A stretch of 64,000 nucleotides of DNA. It comes from Bacteroidota bacterium (lineage in GTDB: Bacteria > Bacteroidota > Ignavibacteria > UBA10030 > UBA6906). Location: the NCBI GenBank assembly GCA_030835135.1, contig JAUQWO010000025.1, positions 1 through 64,000 on the forward strand. The letters run 5' to 3'. Below are positions 26,916 to 35,458 of the stretch, piece by piece. Positions within the stretch are counted from its first letter, which is position 1. Every line of letters starts with the position of its first letter. The notes under the pieces are model-generated. The model did no database searches and was not told the origin of the DNA. It saw only the letters and a program-made list of their open reading frames with translations. The position numbers and the translations under genes were made by a program.

Positions 26916-28752
26916 GCAGGCGACGGAGACCGGTGGCGAGGGTCCGGTGTTCGATAGTGAGATGGCCGAGATCCTTGAAAGCTTCATCATTGAGACCCGT
27001 GAGATCTTTGAACGCCTGGGGCAGGACCTGCTCACGCTTGAAAAGGGCGTTACCGACAACGAATTGCTGAACACCATCTTCCGGGCGGTCCATACCGTGA
27101 AGGGGACGTCGTCGTTCCTCGGCCTGGAGCAGATGACGTCGCTCGCCCATGTGTTCGAGGATGTGCTCAACAAGCTGCGCCGTGGCGAGATCACGGTGAG
27201 CTCGGGCAAGATGGATGTGATGTTCGAGGCGTATGACATCATGAAGGACCTGCTGGCGCGGATCGAGGCCAAGAACCTTGCGAAGATCGACCTGGAAGGG
27301 ATCATTGCCAAGCTCCGCGTGATCGGGCAGGTCGGCATGGCCGCCCCCGATGTACCCGCACTGGCCCCGGCTGACGAAGCAGCGACACCGGACATCGATA
27401 TGGCGGAGCCCGATGCGTCCGGGTTACCGGAGGAGGCAGAGACCCCCGCTCCGGTCGCCGCGGCCCCGGCCCCTGCGCCCGTTCAGGCGAAGGCTCCGGC
27501 GCCGTCAGCCGCGGCTCCGGCCCAGCATCCGGAAGCGGCCCAGGCGGCGGCAAAGGCCGCCGATACGACCATCCGCGTGGATGTGGCGCGCCTTGACAGT
27601 CTCATGAACCTGGTGGGCGAGCTCGTGCTCGGCCGGAACAGGCTCACGCAGATCTCCTATCTGATGAACCAGCAGCACGAGGGGATCCCGATCACCAAGG
27701 ACCTCACGGAGACGAGTTCCCAGATCGATTTCATCACGACGGAGCTGCAGATGGCGGTGATGAAGACCCGCATGGTGCCCATCGCGAAGGTCTTCAACAA
27801 GCTCCCGCGTCTCGTCCGCGATCTGATGAAGGAAACCGGCAAGGACATCGAGCTGGTCACCTTCGGCGAGGATACGGAACTCGACAAGTCGATCATCGAA
27901 GAGCTGAACGACCCGTTGGTCCATCTCATGCGTAACGCCGGTGACCACGGACTCGAATCAACGGCGGACCGCCGTGCCGCCGGGAAATCCGAAAAGGGGA
28001 CCATCACGGTCCGTGCCGAGCATGAAGGGAATCATATCGTCATCTCCGTGGCGGATGATGGACGGGGCATGGATCCCGAGAAGCTGAAGGCCAAAGCCAT
28101 CGAGAAGGGCATGATCACCGAGGCCCAGGCGCGCGAGATGTCGAAGACCGAAGCCTTCAACCTGGTGTTCGCGCCCGGGTTCAGCACGGCCGCCAAGGTC
28201 ACGAACGTGTCGGGACGCGGCGTCGGGATGGATGTCGTACGGACGAATATCCAGAAGCTCAAGGGCATCATCGAGATCGAATCCGAGATGGGGAAGGGGA
28301 GCAAGATCATCATCAAGCTTCCCCTCACCCTCGCCATCATCCAGGCACTGCTGGTTGAAGTGGACCGGGAGGTGTTCTCCGTGCCGCTGGAATCGGTCCT
28401 GGAGGTCGTACGCATTCAGCCCAGGGACATCAATACGATCAGCGGCCGGGAGGTCGTCCGGCTCCGCAATACCGTCCTGCCCCTCGCGCGGCTCCAGAGC
28501 ATCATGGGGACGTCCAATGGCAACGAGCAGCAGGACGACTGGATCTACATCGTGGTCGTGGGTCTCGCGCAACAGCGGTTGGGTATCGTCGTCGACTCGT
28601 TGCTCGGACAGAAAGAGGTCGTGATCAAATCGCTCGGCGGGTATCTCGGGACCGTGCCCGGCATCGCGGGTTCGACGATCCTTGGCGATGGCCGCGTGAT
28701 CATGATCATCGATGTTGGTGAACTGATGAAGTTGTACACGGAGCTCAGATGA
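26908..28752 (+). CDS. cheA: Chemotaxis histidine kinase CheA
   Basis: A 614-residue kinase. P1 HPt has H62 in VHTVKGTSSFLG. An Ala/Pro/Glu-rich linker (about 143-219) takes the place of a recognisable P2 CheY-binding domain. P3 dimerisation (about 221-285), P4 ATPase with MRNAGDHGLE, ADDGRGMD and GRGVGMDVVR, and P5 CheW-like domain (about 475-614) follow. ATG 26908 overlaps the cheZ end; an upstream in-frame ATG at 26875 is less suitable. It phosphorylates the CheY and CheB proteins of this operon. Confidence 0.96.
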   Translation: MSEQATETGGEGPVFDSEMAEILESFIIETREIFERLGQDLLTLEKGVTDNELLNTIFRAVHTVKGTSSFLGLEQMTSLAHVFEDVLNKLRRGEITVSSGKMDVMFEAYDIMKDLLARIEAKNLAKIDLEGIIAKLRVIGQVGMAAPDVPALAPADEAATPDIDMAEPDASGLPEEAETPAPVAAAPAPAPVQAKAPAPSAAAPAQHPEAAQAAAKAADTTIRVDVARLDSLMNLVGELVLGRNRLTQISYLMNQQHEGIPITKDLTETSSQIDFITTELQMAVMKTRMVPIAKVFNKLPRLVRDLMKETGKDIELVTFGEDTELDKSIIEELNDPLVHLMRNAGDHGLESTADRRAAGKSEKGTITVRAEHEGNHIVISVADDGRGMDPEKLKAKAIEKGMITEAQAREMSKTEAFNLVFAPGFSTAAKVTNVSGRGVGMDVVRTNIQKLKGIIEIESEMGKGSKIIIKLPLTLAIIQALLVEVDREVFSVPLESVLEVVRIQPRDINTISGREVVRLRNTVLPLARLQSIMGTSNGNEQQDDWIYIVVVGLAQQRLGIVVDSLLGQKEVVIKSLGGYLGTVPGIAGSTILGDGRVIMIIDVGELMKLYTELR

Positions 28753-29864
28753 CACGCACCATCAATTGCATCGTGGTGGACGACTCCGCGTTCATGCGCA
28801 AGTCGTTGTCCATGATGTTGGAGTCGGATCCACAGATCAAGGTCGTTGCGACAGCGCGTGATGGCAAGGAAGGGATCGAGAAGATCAAGCAGTTCGGCCC
28901 CGACCTGGTGACCATGGACATCGAGATGCCGGGGATGGACGGTCTGACCGCGCTCGGCATCATCATGAAGGAATGTCCCCTGCCGGTCCTGATGGTCAGC
29001 TCGCTGACGACGGACGGCGCGAAGTCGACGCTGGACGCCCTGAACCTCGGGGCTGTGGATTTCATCCCGAAGGAACTCTCCTTCGTGTCGCTGGACATCG
29101 TGAAGATCAAAGCGGAACTCGTGAGCAAGGTCCGTTCGATCGTCCAGAGCCGGTCGTTACAGTTCCGCCTGCAACGCATCAGGGCCGCATCGCAGGGGAT
29201 CCGGGATTCGGCGAATGCCACGAAGGGTGGCCACACCGCGACCGCGGCGCCGGCCAAAGCGGTGACTCCCGCGTCCATCGCACGCCGGAAGGACCTCCGT
29301 GCGGTGGTCCTGGGCATCTCGACCGGAGGGCCGTTCGCACTGCTGCAGACGATACCGAAACTCCCGAAGGATTTTCCCCTGGGCATCGCCGTGGTCCAGC
29401 ACATGCCACCGCGGTTCACGAAGTCGATGGCGGAGCGTCTGGATGGCCTGAGCCAGGTGAGCGTGAAGGAAGCGGAGGAGGGTGATGCCCTGCTTCCCGG
29501 CCGGGTGTTGATCGCACCGGGAGGACAACATCTGACGTTCCGGCATCAGGGGAGTGAGTTGGTGGCCCGTATCACGGCCGAGCCGGCAGACACTCTGTAC
29601 CGGCCGTGTGCGGATGTGATGATGCTCTCGGCACTGCAGGCGATCAACGCGCCGCTGCTTGGCGTGATCATGACGGGCATGGGGAAGGATGGCCTGGAAG
29701 GACTGAGGAAGATCAAGCAGAAGGGTGGCATGGTCGTGGCACAGAACGAAGAAACCTGTGTCGTGTACGGCATGCCGAAGGCTGCCGTGGACGATGGGAT
29801 CGCCGATCTGGTCCTTCCTCTCGAGGAGATCCCTGGCGCACTGACAAAGATCACGAAAGGGTGA
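28749..29864 (+). CDS. cheB: Protein-glutamate methylesterase CheB
   Basis: A 371-residue response regulator-enzyme that demethylates MCPs when phosphorylated. Receiver with D57 (TMDIEMPGMDG) is joined by a linker to the esterase domain. The triad is S191 (GISTGGP), H218 (VVQHMPP) and D313 (TGMGKDG). The start overlaps the cheA stop (ATGA). Length and composition are typical of canonical CheB, in contrast to the shorter homologue at 9330. Confidence 0.96.
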   Translation: MTRTINCIVVDDSAFMRKSLSMMLESDPQIKVVATARDGKEGIEKIKQFGPDLVTMDIEMPGMDGLTALGIIMKECPLPVLMVSSLTTDGAKSTLDALNLGAVDFIPKELSFVSLDIVKIKAELVSKVRSIVQSRSLQFRLQRIRAASQGIRDSANATKGGHTATAAPAKAVTPASIARRKDLRAVVLGISTGGPFALLQTIPKLPKDFPLGIAVVQHMPPRFTKSMAERLDGLSQVSVKEAEEGDALLPGRVLIAPGGQHLTFRHQGSELVARITAEPADTLYRPCADVMMLSALQAINAPLLGVIMTGMGKDGLEGLRKIKQKGGMVVAQNEETCVVYGMPKAAVDDGIADLVLPLEEIPGALTKITKG

Positions 29865-29870
29865 CGGAGG

Positions 29871-30161
29871 ATGACGATGGTTCAGCAGGGTGTTCCGCAG
29901 GGGGATGAATTCACCGATCTGGCAGCCTACAAGAAGGTCAGTATGCCCGGGGTCCGGTCCGACGACAACGTGATCAAACGGGTCCACGTCGTCCATTCAG
30001 GGGTGGAGGAGATCCACCGGGATACCCAGGAGGCGGGGTCTCCGGACATTGTTGTGCACCGTGATGGTGACGTTGTGGTTGGAGTCGATTTTGTCTGCAA
30101 ATGCGGCCATTCTGCGGGCATTCGGTTCACATATGACGAAGAACAGCCATCACATGGCTGA
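29871..30161 (+). CDS. Small conserved-looking protein of unknown function with CKCGH motif
   Basis: A 96-residue soluble protein starting six bases after cheB, so probably the last gene of the che operon. The final third has a Val-rich strand pattern, then FVCKCGHSAGIRF, where two Cys and one His might bind metal. No family is recognised. Codon use resembles its neighbours, supporting a real gene. It could be a small adaptor for the chemotaxis proteins, which is only a guess. Confidence 0.65.
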   Translation: MTMVQQGVPQGDEFTDLAAYKKVSMPGVRSDDNVIKRVHVVHSGVEEIHRDTQEAGSPDIVVHRDGDVVVGVDFVCKCGHSAGIRFTYDEEQPSHG

Positions 30162-30224
30162 TATTGACCAGATTTAGGCTAGCCAGAGCCCCCCTCGATT
30201 CACGATTCTCCTATCTGTCGTACT

Positions 30225-30234
30225 CATTCCTGCA
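30225..30234 (+). promoter_or_regulatory. Upstream element CATTCCTGCA before flagellar promoter
   Basis: CATTCCTGCA lies 21 bases ahead of the -24 box at 30246. The identical ten bases lie 20 bases ahead of the -24 box at 42284. A shared site at matching distance suggests a protein contact near the polymerase. Confidence 0.45.
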
Positions 30235-30245
30235 GAAACCAAGGT

Positions 30246-30261
30246 TGGCACCGGTCTTGAT
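30246..30261 (+). promoter_or_regulatory. Sigma-54-like promoter for flgB operon
   Basis: TGGCAC-N5-TTGA matches the -24 element exactly, but the -12 element has A in place of the conserved C (TTGA for TTGC). The same deviation occurs at 42284. It stands in the 148-base gap after the che operon and 64 bases before the first small gene of the flagellar operon. The remainder of the gap contains GGCTAGCC, a small palindrome at about 30177. Confidence 0.5.
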
Positions 30262-30309
30262 AGAGAGATGCAAGGTAACCATGACAGCATCTTTCATCAG
30301 AGGAACACC

Positions 30310-30480
30310 ATGATCACGCATCAGAGTAACAGCCTGAACCTTGGAGTCGGTAGCATCGCCTTCCTTGCCGGTGTCTTTGCCACAATTGTGACGGCCTATG
30401 CCATGGTCTCGAAGAAGAACCGGACCGTGCAGAAACTCCAGGACCACTACGAGGGCTGGGAAGAGGGGCTTGGTGTCTGA
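30310..30480 (+). CDS. Small single-pass membrane protein
   Basis: A 56-residue protein with one predicted TM helix (SIAFLAGVFATIVTAYAMV, about 16-34) and a charged cytoplasmic end. ATG 30310 has AGAGGA six bases upstream; an upstream ATG at 30268 would add 14 polar residues. It is the first gene after the sigma-54-like promoter and lies 168 bases before flgB. No family recognised. It may be a motility-associated small protein. Confidence 0.55.
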   Translation: MITHQSNSLNLGVGSIAFLAGVFATIVTAYAMVSKKNRTVQKLQDHYEGWEEGLGV

Positions 30481-30648
30481 TGTCTGATCGTCCGTTGCAG
30501 CCGTGGCCGCGTGTCAGGGTCAGAGGGCTGCACCGGGCGATGCCGGAGTGTGCGGCCAAACACGGATGTTGGGCCGGAGGTGTAGGTGCAGGACGCGTGT
30601 TGTGACCGGACAGTGAACGAACGGCGAACAATCCTGTGTGGAAAACCC

Positions 30649-31074
30649 GTGAAACTGTTTGATGGAACGAAGATCCCTGTGTTGAACAGGGCGCTGGATG
30701 CGTACGCATTGCGTCAGAAGACCATCGCGACGAATCTGGCGAATATCACCACGCCGGGGTACCGGGCGCGGGCGGTCGCATTCGAGGATCAACTTGCCTC
30801 GGCGATGCAGACGCCGTCCATCCCCGGTCTCGTCACGAACGAGCGCCACATCCAGTTCGGCGGGCCGAACCTCGCCGCGGTCCAGGCGCAGGTCGAGCAG
30901 CCACCGGCCGATGCGAACCTGCAGGGGGATGCGGTCGCCAGCGGGATGAACAACGTGGATCTCGATCAGGAGATGGCCGAACTGGCGAAGAACCAGATCC
31001 GGTTCCGGTTCTCCAGCCGCATCATCGCCGACACATTCCGCGGACTCCAGAAGAGCATACGGGGTACCCAATGA
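30649..31074 (+). CDS. flgB: Flagellar basal-body rod protein FlgB
   Basis: A 141-residue proximal rod subunit exported by the flagellar type III system. The rod-family signature is clear: LDAYALRQKTIATNLANITTPGYR near the N-terminus and a C-terminal helix with MNNVDLDQEMAELAKNQIRF. GTG 30649 begins the protein at the usual position; longer in-frame starts (from 30586) would add a cysteine-rich leader not seen in FlgB. The end overlaps flgC by four bases. The 168 bases upstream contain no other gene. Confidence 0.93.
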   Translation: MKLFDGTKIPVLNRALDAYALRQKTIATNLANITTPGYRARAVAFEDQLASAMQTPSIPGLVTNERHIQFGGPNLAAVQAQVEQPPADANLQGDAVASGMNNVDLDQEMAELAKNQIRFRFSSRIIADTFRGLQKSIRGTQ

Positions 31075-31568
31075 GACTTGATCGAGTGTTCGGCGGATTG
31101 AACATCAGTTCCGAAGGTCTCGGCGTCCAGCGGCGCCGCATGAATGCCATCGCGGAGAACCTCGCGAACGCGGATACGACGCGCACCGAGCAGGGCGGGC
31201 CGTACAAGCGCAAGATCATTCAGCTCAAGGCAAAGGGGGCGCAGATGTTCTCGTCCATGCTGCGCCAGTCGTCGCTCCCGATGAGCACGACCCAGCGCGG
31301 CCACATCGCGAACGCACCCACGTCGCTTCCGGGCAGCCCGACGACAGTGTCCACGGTCGAAGCGACGGAAGCGGTGGATCCTGCACCGCCCCGCGTGGTC
31401 TATGATCCGGGCAATCCGGACGCCGACCCCAACGGGTACGTCACCATGCCGAACGTCAATATCGTGACGGAGATGGTGAATATGATCTCGGCCTCACGGG
31501 CGTTCGAGGCGAACGTTGTGGCGGTGAATGCGGCAAAGAACATGGCGAAGGACTCTCTGGAGATCTGA
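31071..31568 (+). CDS. flgC: Flagellar basal-body rod protein FlgC
   Basis: A 165-residue proximal rod protein. It has the N-terminal segment RRRMNAIAENLANADTTRTEQGGPYKRK and C-terminal GYVTMPNVNIVTEMVNMISASRAFEANV typical of FlgC. ATG 31071 overlaps flgB. It forms the rod with FlgB, FlgF and FlgG inside the P and L rings. Confidence 0.95.
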   Translation: MRLDRVFGGLNISSEGLGVQRRRMNAIAENLANADTTRTEQGGPYKRKIIQLKAKGAQMFSSMLRQSSLPMSTTQRGHIANAPTSLPGSPTTVSTVEATEAVDPAPPRVVYDPGNPDADPNGYVTMPNVNIVTEMVNMISASRAFEANVVAVNAAKNMAKDSLEI

Positions 31569-31570
31569 TC

Positions 31571-31849
31571 ATGGATGTTCGCAGTGTAACACCACATGCA
31601 TTCCCGGTCCTGACCCCGCCGCAGGGTACACGCAAGGGGACACCGGCGACGGGTGATACAGCCCCGGCCAGCGATGCACAGAGTGCCGCGTCACCGCGGC
31701 ACCCGGCGCTGACGTCCGAGGAACAGCGGTACTTCGAATCGGCATTCCCTGCGTCAACGCAGGAGAACGCCGGCACCACCACCTACAGCGGGGGCGGTGC
31801 CATGCGGCAGACGTTGCGGTCCGGGACATTGGTCGACAGAAAGGCGTGA
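31571..31849 (+). CDS. Uncharacterised protein between flgC and fliE
   Basis: A 92-residue, Pro/Thr/Ala-rich and probably disordered protein with no TM helix or signal peptide. The only ordered-looking motif is LTSEEQRYFESAFP (about residues 47-60). It begins two bases after flgC and ends three bases before fliE, so it belongs to the operon. Position suggests an exported or assembly-related flagellar protein. No known family is recognised. Confidence 0.65.
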   Translation: MDVRSVTPHAFPVLTPPQGTRKGTPATGDTAPASDAQSAASPRHPALTSEEQRYFESAFPASTQENAGTTTYSGGGAMRQTLRSGTLVDRKA

Positions 31850-31852
31850 GCG

Positions 31853-32161
31853 ATGAAGATCGGGCAGGCACTCACATTGATGCCGAATATCCGTCAGGTC
31901 AATAAGAACGGCCTGATCGATAAGACGCTCAAAGAGACGCAGGCATCGTTCGGCGAGACGTTACAGCGTGCGATCACCGACGTGAACACGTTGCAGAACG
32001 AAGCGGGGAAGGCTGTGGACAAGATGGTAACGGGTGAAGCGGTGGATCTGCATGAGGTGATGATCGCCGTGGAGAAGGCCAGGACGAGTTTCGACCTTCT
32101 CATGGAGATCCGGAACAAGACGATGGACGCGTATCGTGAAATCATGAGAATGCAGGTGTAA
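31853..32161 (+). CDS. fliE: Flagellar hook-basal body complex protein FliE
   Basis: A 102-residue protein joining the MS ring to the rod. The second half carries the family pattern GEAVDLHEVMIAVEKARTSF...LLMEIRNKTMDAYREIMRMQV. ATG 31853 is three bases after the preceding stop. Size and location beside flgBC and fliF are standard. Confidence 0.95.
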   Translation: MKIGQALTLMPNIRQVNKNGLIDKTLKETQASFGETLQRAITDVNTLQNEAGKAVDKMVTGEAVDLHEVMIAVEKARTSFDLLMEIRNKTMDAYREIMRMQV

Positions 32162-32164
32162 TCC

Positions 32165-33709
32165 ATGGCCTCCAGCGGCGCAACAGTGCAGCAGCAAATG
32201 ACCGGTTTCATGAACCGGTTGACGGGATCCCAGAAACTCATGCTGGGTGTCGTGACCCTCGGCGCGATCGCCGCGATCATCACGCTCGTCACCCTCGTGA
32301 ATGCCCCGAGCTATACGACCCTCTTTTCCAACGTGAATGCCGAAGACGCGTCGAAGATCGTCGCGAAGCTCAAGGAGAAGGACGTTGCGTACCAGCTCGA
32401 CGACGGCGGCAAGACGATCCTGGTGCCGAAGCAGAGCGTGTACGAACTCCGTCTCGCCCTGGCGGGCGAAGGGCTGCCCCAATCGAGCACGATCGGGTAC
32501 GAGATCTTCGACCGCACGAACCTGGGTGTCTCGGACTTCGTGCAGAAGGTGAACTACCGCCGGGCGTTGGAAGGTGAACTGGCACGGACGATCCTGACCC
32601 TGGAAGAGGTCGAGGCAGCGCGCGTGCATCTTGTGGTCCCGGAACGGGCGCTCTTCAAGGAGGACGAAAAGGCCGCCACGGCCTCGGTGGTCCTGAAACT
32701 GAAATCCGGCAAGCCGCTCCGCCGCGAGACGGTGCAGGGTATCTCCCATCTGATCGCGAGCAGCGTCGAGGGCATCGAGTCCGGTAACGTGACGATCGTG
32801 GATTCCCGCGGACAGCTCCTCTCGGACGTGCACAAACCGAATTCCATCGCCGGCATGACGTCGTCGCAGTATGAACTCCAGCAAAAGGTGGAAGCCTATC
32901 TCGGCCAGAAGGCACAATCGCTGCTCGAAAGTGTCGTGGGCACGGGGAACGCGCTGGTGCAGGTGAATGCCGATCTGGATTTCCGGCAGGTGGAGCGCAC
33001 CCTCGAACAGTACGATCCGGACAGGACCGCCGTCCGCAGCGAATCGATCACGGAATCCAAGAGCACCGGCAGCGATTCGTCGCAGCTGAGCACCAACTCG
33101 CTCACGACGACGAACTATGAGGTCAACAAGACCGTCGAACATATCGTCGAGAATATGGGCAATATCCGCCGGTTGACCGTCGCGGCGCTGGTCAATGGCG
33201 TGCCGCGGAAGGTCACGAAGGATGGTCAGGAGACCACGGAGATCACGCCGCGCAGCGAAGAGGAGATCGGGCAGTTGACGGATCTCGTGCGCCGTTCCGT
33301 GGGCTACGATCAGTTGCGGAATGATGAGGTGTCCGTGACCAACCTGACCTTTGGCCCGACGGAGCACGAGCAGGAGTTCGTCTACAAGTCGTCGCCGCTC
33401 TCGGACTGGACCGAATACACGGAAGAGATCTTCATCATCATCGCCATGCTGGGTGCCGTGATCGTGTTGCGCTCCCTGTTGAACCGCGTGCGCACGCGTA
33501 TCGAGCCGCCGACCATCGAGAAGGATGTGGAAGAGCTGGCGAGCCAGCTGACCGGCAAGAGACCGCCGATCGCCCTCCCGCCTGAAGAAGAGGAAATGAA
33601 CGCCGAGGTGCTCCTGCGGCAGGAGCGCCGCAAGCGGGTGGTCTCGTATATCCGCGAGAAACCCCATGAGAGTTCACGGTTGTTGAAAGTCTGGTTAGCA
33701 GAGGAGTAG
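32165..33709 (+). CDS. fliF: Flagellar MS-ring protein FliF
   Basis: A 514-residue inner-membrane ring protein. TM1 is about residues 20-42 (LMLGVVTLGAIAAIITLVTLV) and TM2 about 420-440 (IFIIIAMLGAVIVLRSLL). Ring-building segments such as VAYQLDDGGKTILVP, NYRRALEGELARTI and ARVHLVVPERALF are conserved. The C-terminal end (residues about 490-514) is the FliG-binding part. It starts three bases after fliE. Confidence 0.96.
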   Translation: MASSGATVQQQMTGFMNRLTGSQKLMLGVVTLGAIAAIITLVTLVNAPSYTTLFSNVNAEDASKIVAKLKEKDVAYQLDDGGKTILVPKQSVYELRLALAGEGLPQSSTIGYEIFDRTNLGVSDFVQKVNYRRALEGELARTILTLEEVEAARVHLVVPERALFKEDEKAATASVVLKLKSGKPLRRETVQGISHLIASSVEGIESGNVTIVDSRGQLLSDVHKPNSIAGMTSSQYELQQKVEAYLGQKAQSLLESVVGTGNALVQVNADLDFRQVERTLEQYDPDRTAVRSESITESKSTGSDSSQLSTNSLTTTNYEVNKTVEHIVENMGNIRRLTVAALVNGVPRKVTKDGQETTEITPRSEEEIGQLTDLVRRSVGYDQLRNDEVSVTNLTFGPTEHEQEFVYKSSPLSDWTEYTEEIFIIIAMLGAVIVLRSLLNRVRTRIEPPTIEKDVEELASQLTGKRPPIALPPEEEEMNAEVLLRQERRKRVVSYIREKPHESSRLLKVWLAEE

Positions 33710-33717
33710 GCGCAGGA

Positions 33718-34740
33718 ATGGCACAACCCGTAAGCACGGATCGTTTGAACGCGCGGCAGAAGGCCGCCATGCTGATGCTGTCCCTGGACGTCGAGACGGC
33801 GACGCGGCTCATGCGCCAGCTGTCGCAGGAAGAGATCGAGATGCTCACCATCGAGATCGCGAACGTCCGCGGGATCAGTTCGAGCGTGGCCGATGCCGTG
33901 ACGGAAGAGTTCCACCACATGATCACCGCCCAGGAGTATGTGATCCAGGGCGGTATCGACTATGCGCAGAAGTTGCTGGAACACTCCCTGGGGTTCAGCA
34001 AGGCGACGGACGTGCTCGAGAAGGTGAAAGCGCTCACGCATGTGAAGGGCTTCGGCATGTTGAAGAAGGCCGATGCACAGCAACTCGCCAGCTTCCTGGG
34101 GAAGGAGCATCCCCAGACGATCGCCCTGATCCTCTCGAACCTCACGGCGGACCAGGCGGCGCAGGTCCTGACGGAGTTCTCGGAGGAATTGCGGAACAAT
34201 GTGAGTTATCGCATGGCAACCCTCGGCAAGGTATCGCCGTCGCTGCTTGCGGAGGTGGAGGATGTCGTCGAGGATATCGCGCGCACGGAGATCAGCCAGA
34301 GCATGAGCTCCATGGGCGGATCGAAATCGATGGCGTCCGTGCTGAACAAATGTAATGGCGCCACGGCGAAGGTCATTCTCGAACACATCGAACAGTCCGA
34401 TCCGCAGCTGGCCAGCGAGATCAAGCGGCTCATGTTCATGTTCGAGGACCTGCTGTATGTGGACGACCGCGGGATCCAGCGCGTGCTGCGCGAAGTGGAC
34501 AAGCGCGATCTGGCGATGTCGCTGAAGGTCGTGGACGACAAGCTGAAGGAGAAGGTCCTGCGCAATATGTCGGAACGCGCGCGCGAACTGTTGCAGGAGG
34601 AGCTCCAGTACATGGGGCCGGTCCGCCTCAAGGAAGTGGAAGGCGCGCAAACGCGCATCGTGGAGATCGTCAAGCAGCTCGAAGACCAGGGCGAGATCGT
34701 GGTCGCGGGCCGCGGAGGGTCGGAGGAAGTCTTTGTCTAG
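33718..34740 (+). CDS. fliG: Flagellar motor switch protein FliG
   Basis: A 340-residue rotor protein. N-terminal FliF-binding domain, middle domain with EHPQTIALILSNL, and the charged C-terminal torque helix region (DDRGIQRVLREVDKRDLAMSLK) are all visible. It starts eight bases after fliF and overlaps fliH by eight bases. Confidence 0.96.
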   Translation: MAQPVSTDRLNARQKAAMLMLSLDVETATRLMRQLSQEEIEMLTIEIANVRGISSSVADAVTEEFHHMITAQEYVIQGGIDYAQKLLEHSLGFSKATDVLEKVKALTHVKGFGMLKKADAQQLASFLGKEHPQTIALILSNLTADQAAQVLTEFSEELRNNVSYRMATLGKVSPSLLAEVEDVVEDIARTEISQSMSSMGGSKSMASVLNKCNGATAKVILEHIEQSDPQLASEIKRLMFMFEDLLYVDDRGIQRVLREVDKRDLAMSLKVVDDKLKEKVLRNMSERARELLQEELQYMGPVRLKEVEGAQTRIVEIVKQLEDQGEIVVAGRGGSEEVFV

Positions 34741-35458
34741 CGTCCTGCATATGTCCCGGAAACCCGGCAGCACGATCCGCATCATTCGGACCGCCCCGCC
34801 AAAACCCAGGCCCGCTCCCGTGGTCCGGCCCGCTGAAGTGCGGCCGAGCCCGGCAGAGCAGACCCATGTCGCAGCCACGCCGCCGGAGCCGTACCGGATC
34901 CCGGTGGATGATAGCCTCACGGAGGAACGCCTCCATGAGGAATTCGAGCGCGGACGGGTCCAGGGGCTGACGGAAGCCGCGGCAGCCATCGGCGAGAGGG
35001 ATGAGGCAGAGCGGATGGCCGCCGGCCGCCGGTTGGACACTCTCCTGGAATCCATGGCGAAGGAAACCGCGGCATTCGCGGCAGAACTTGAACGGGAGGC
35101 GTACCAGTTCGCGGTGGCCGTTGCGGAACGGATCGTGAAGCGAGAGATCACTCTGGACGAGGCGGTGGTGATGCGGCAGATGCGGGAGGCCATACGGCGG
35201 ATCGTTGGCGTCGACAAGATCACGGTGCGCGTGCATCCGGAGGATGAAGCCCTGGTCCGCTCGCACCGGGCGGCCCTGCTGTCGTCATCGGACGCGGTCC
35301 GGGAGATCCTGATCGAAGGGGATGAGTCCATCGAGCGGGGCGGATGCATCCTCGAAAGCGCCACGGGCAATGTGGATGCACGGATCGGGTCGCAACTGCG
35401 TCAGATCGAGACGGCACTGTTCGGGCCACAACTACCCAGCGAGGAAGAAGCAGGGTGA
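34733..35458 (+). CDS. fliH: Flagellar export stator FliH
   Basis: A 241-residue protein that binds and restrains the ATPase FliI. Pro-rich N-terminus (about 1-60), Ala/Glu-rich coiled coil (about 65-115) and the FliH/V-ATPase-E-like C-terminal domain (VAVAERIVKREITLDE, GGCILESATGNVDARIGSQLRQIE) are seen. ATG 34733 overlaps fliG. An alternative internal ATG at 34751 would shorten it by six residues. Confidence 0.92.
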   Translation: MSSVLHMSRKPGSTIRIIRTAPPKPRPAPVVRPAEVRPSPAEQTHVAATPPEPYRIPVDDSLTEERLHEEFERGRVQGLTEAAAAIGERDEAERMAAGRRLDTLLESMAKETAAFAAELEREAYQFAVAVAERIVKREITLDEAVVMRQMREAIRRIVGVDKITVRVHPEDEALVRSHRAALLSSSDAVREILIEGDESIERGGCILESATGNVDARIGSQLRQIETALFGPQLPSEEEAG

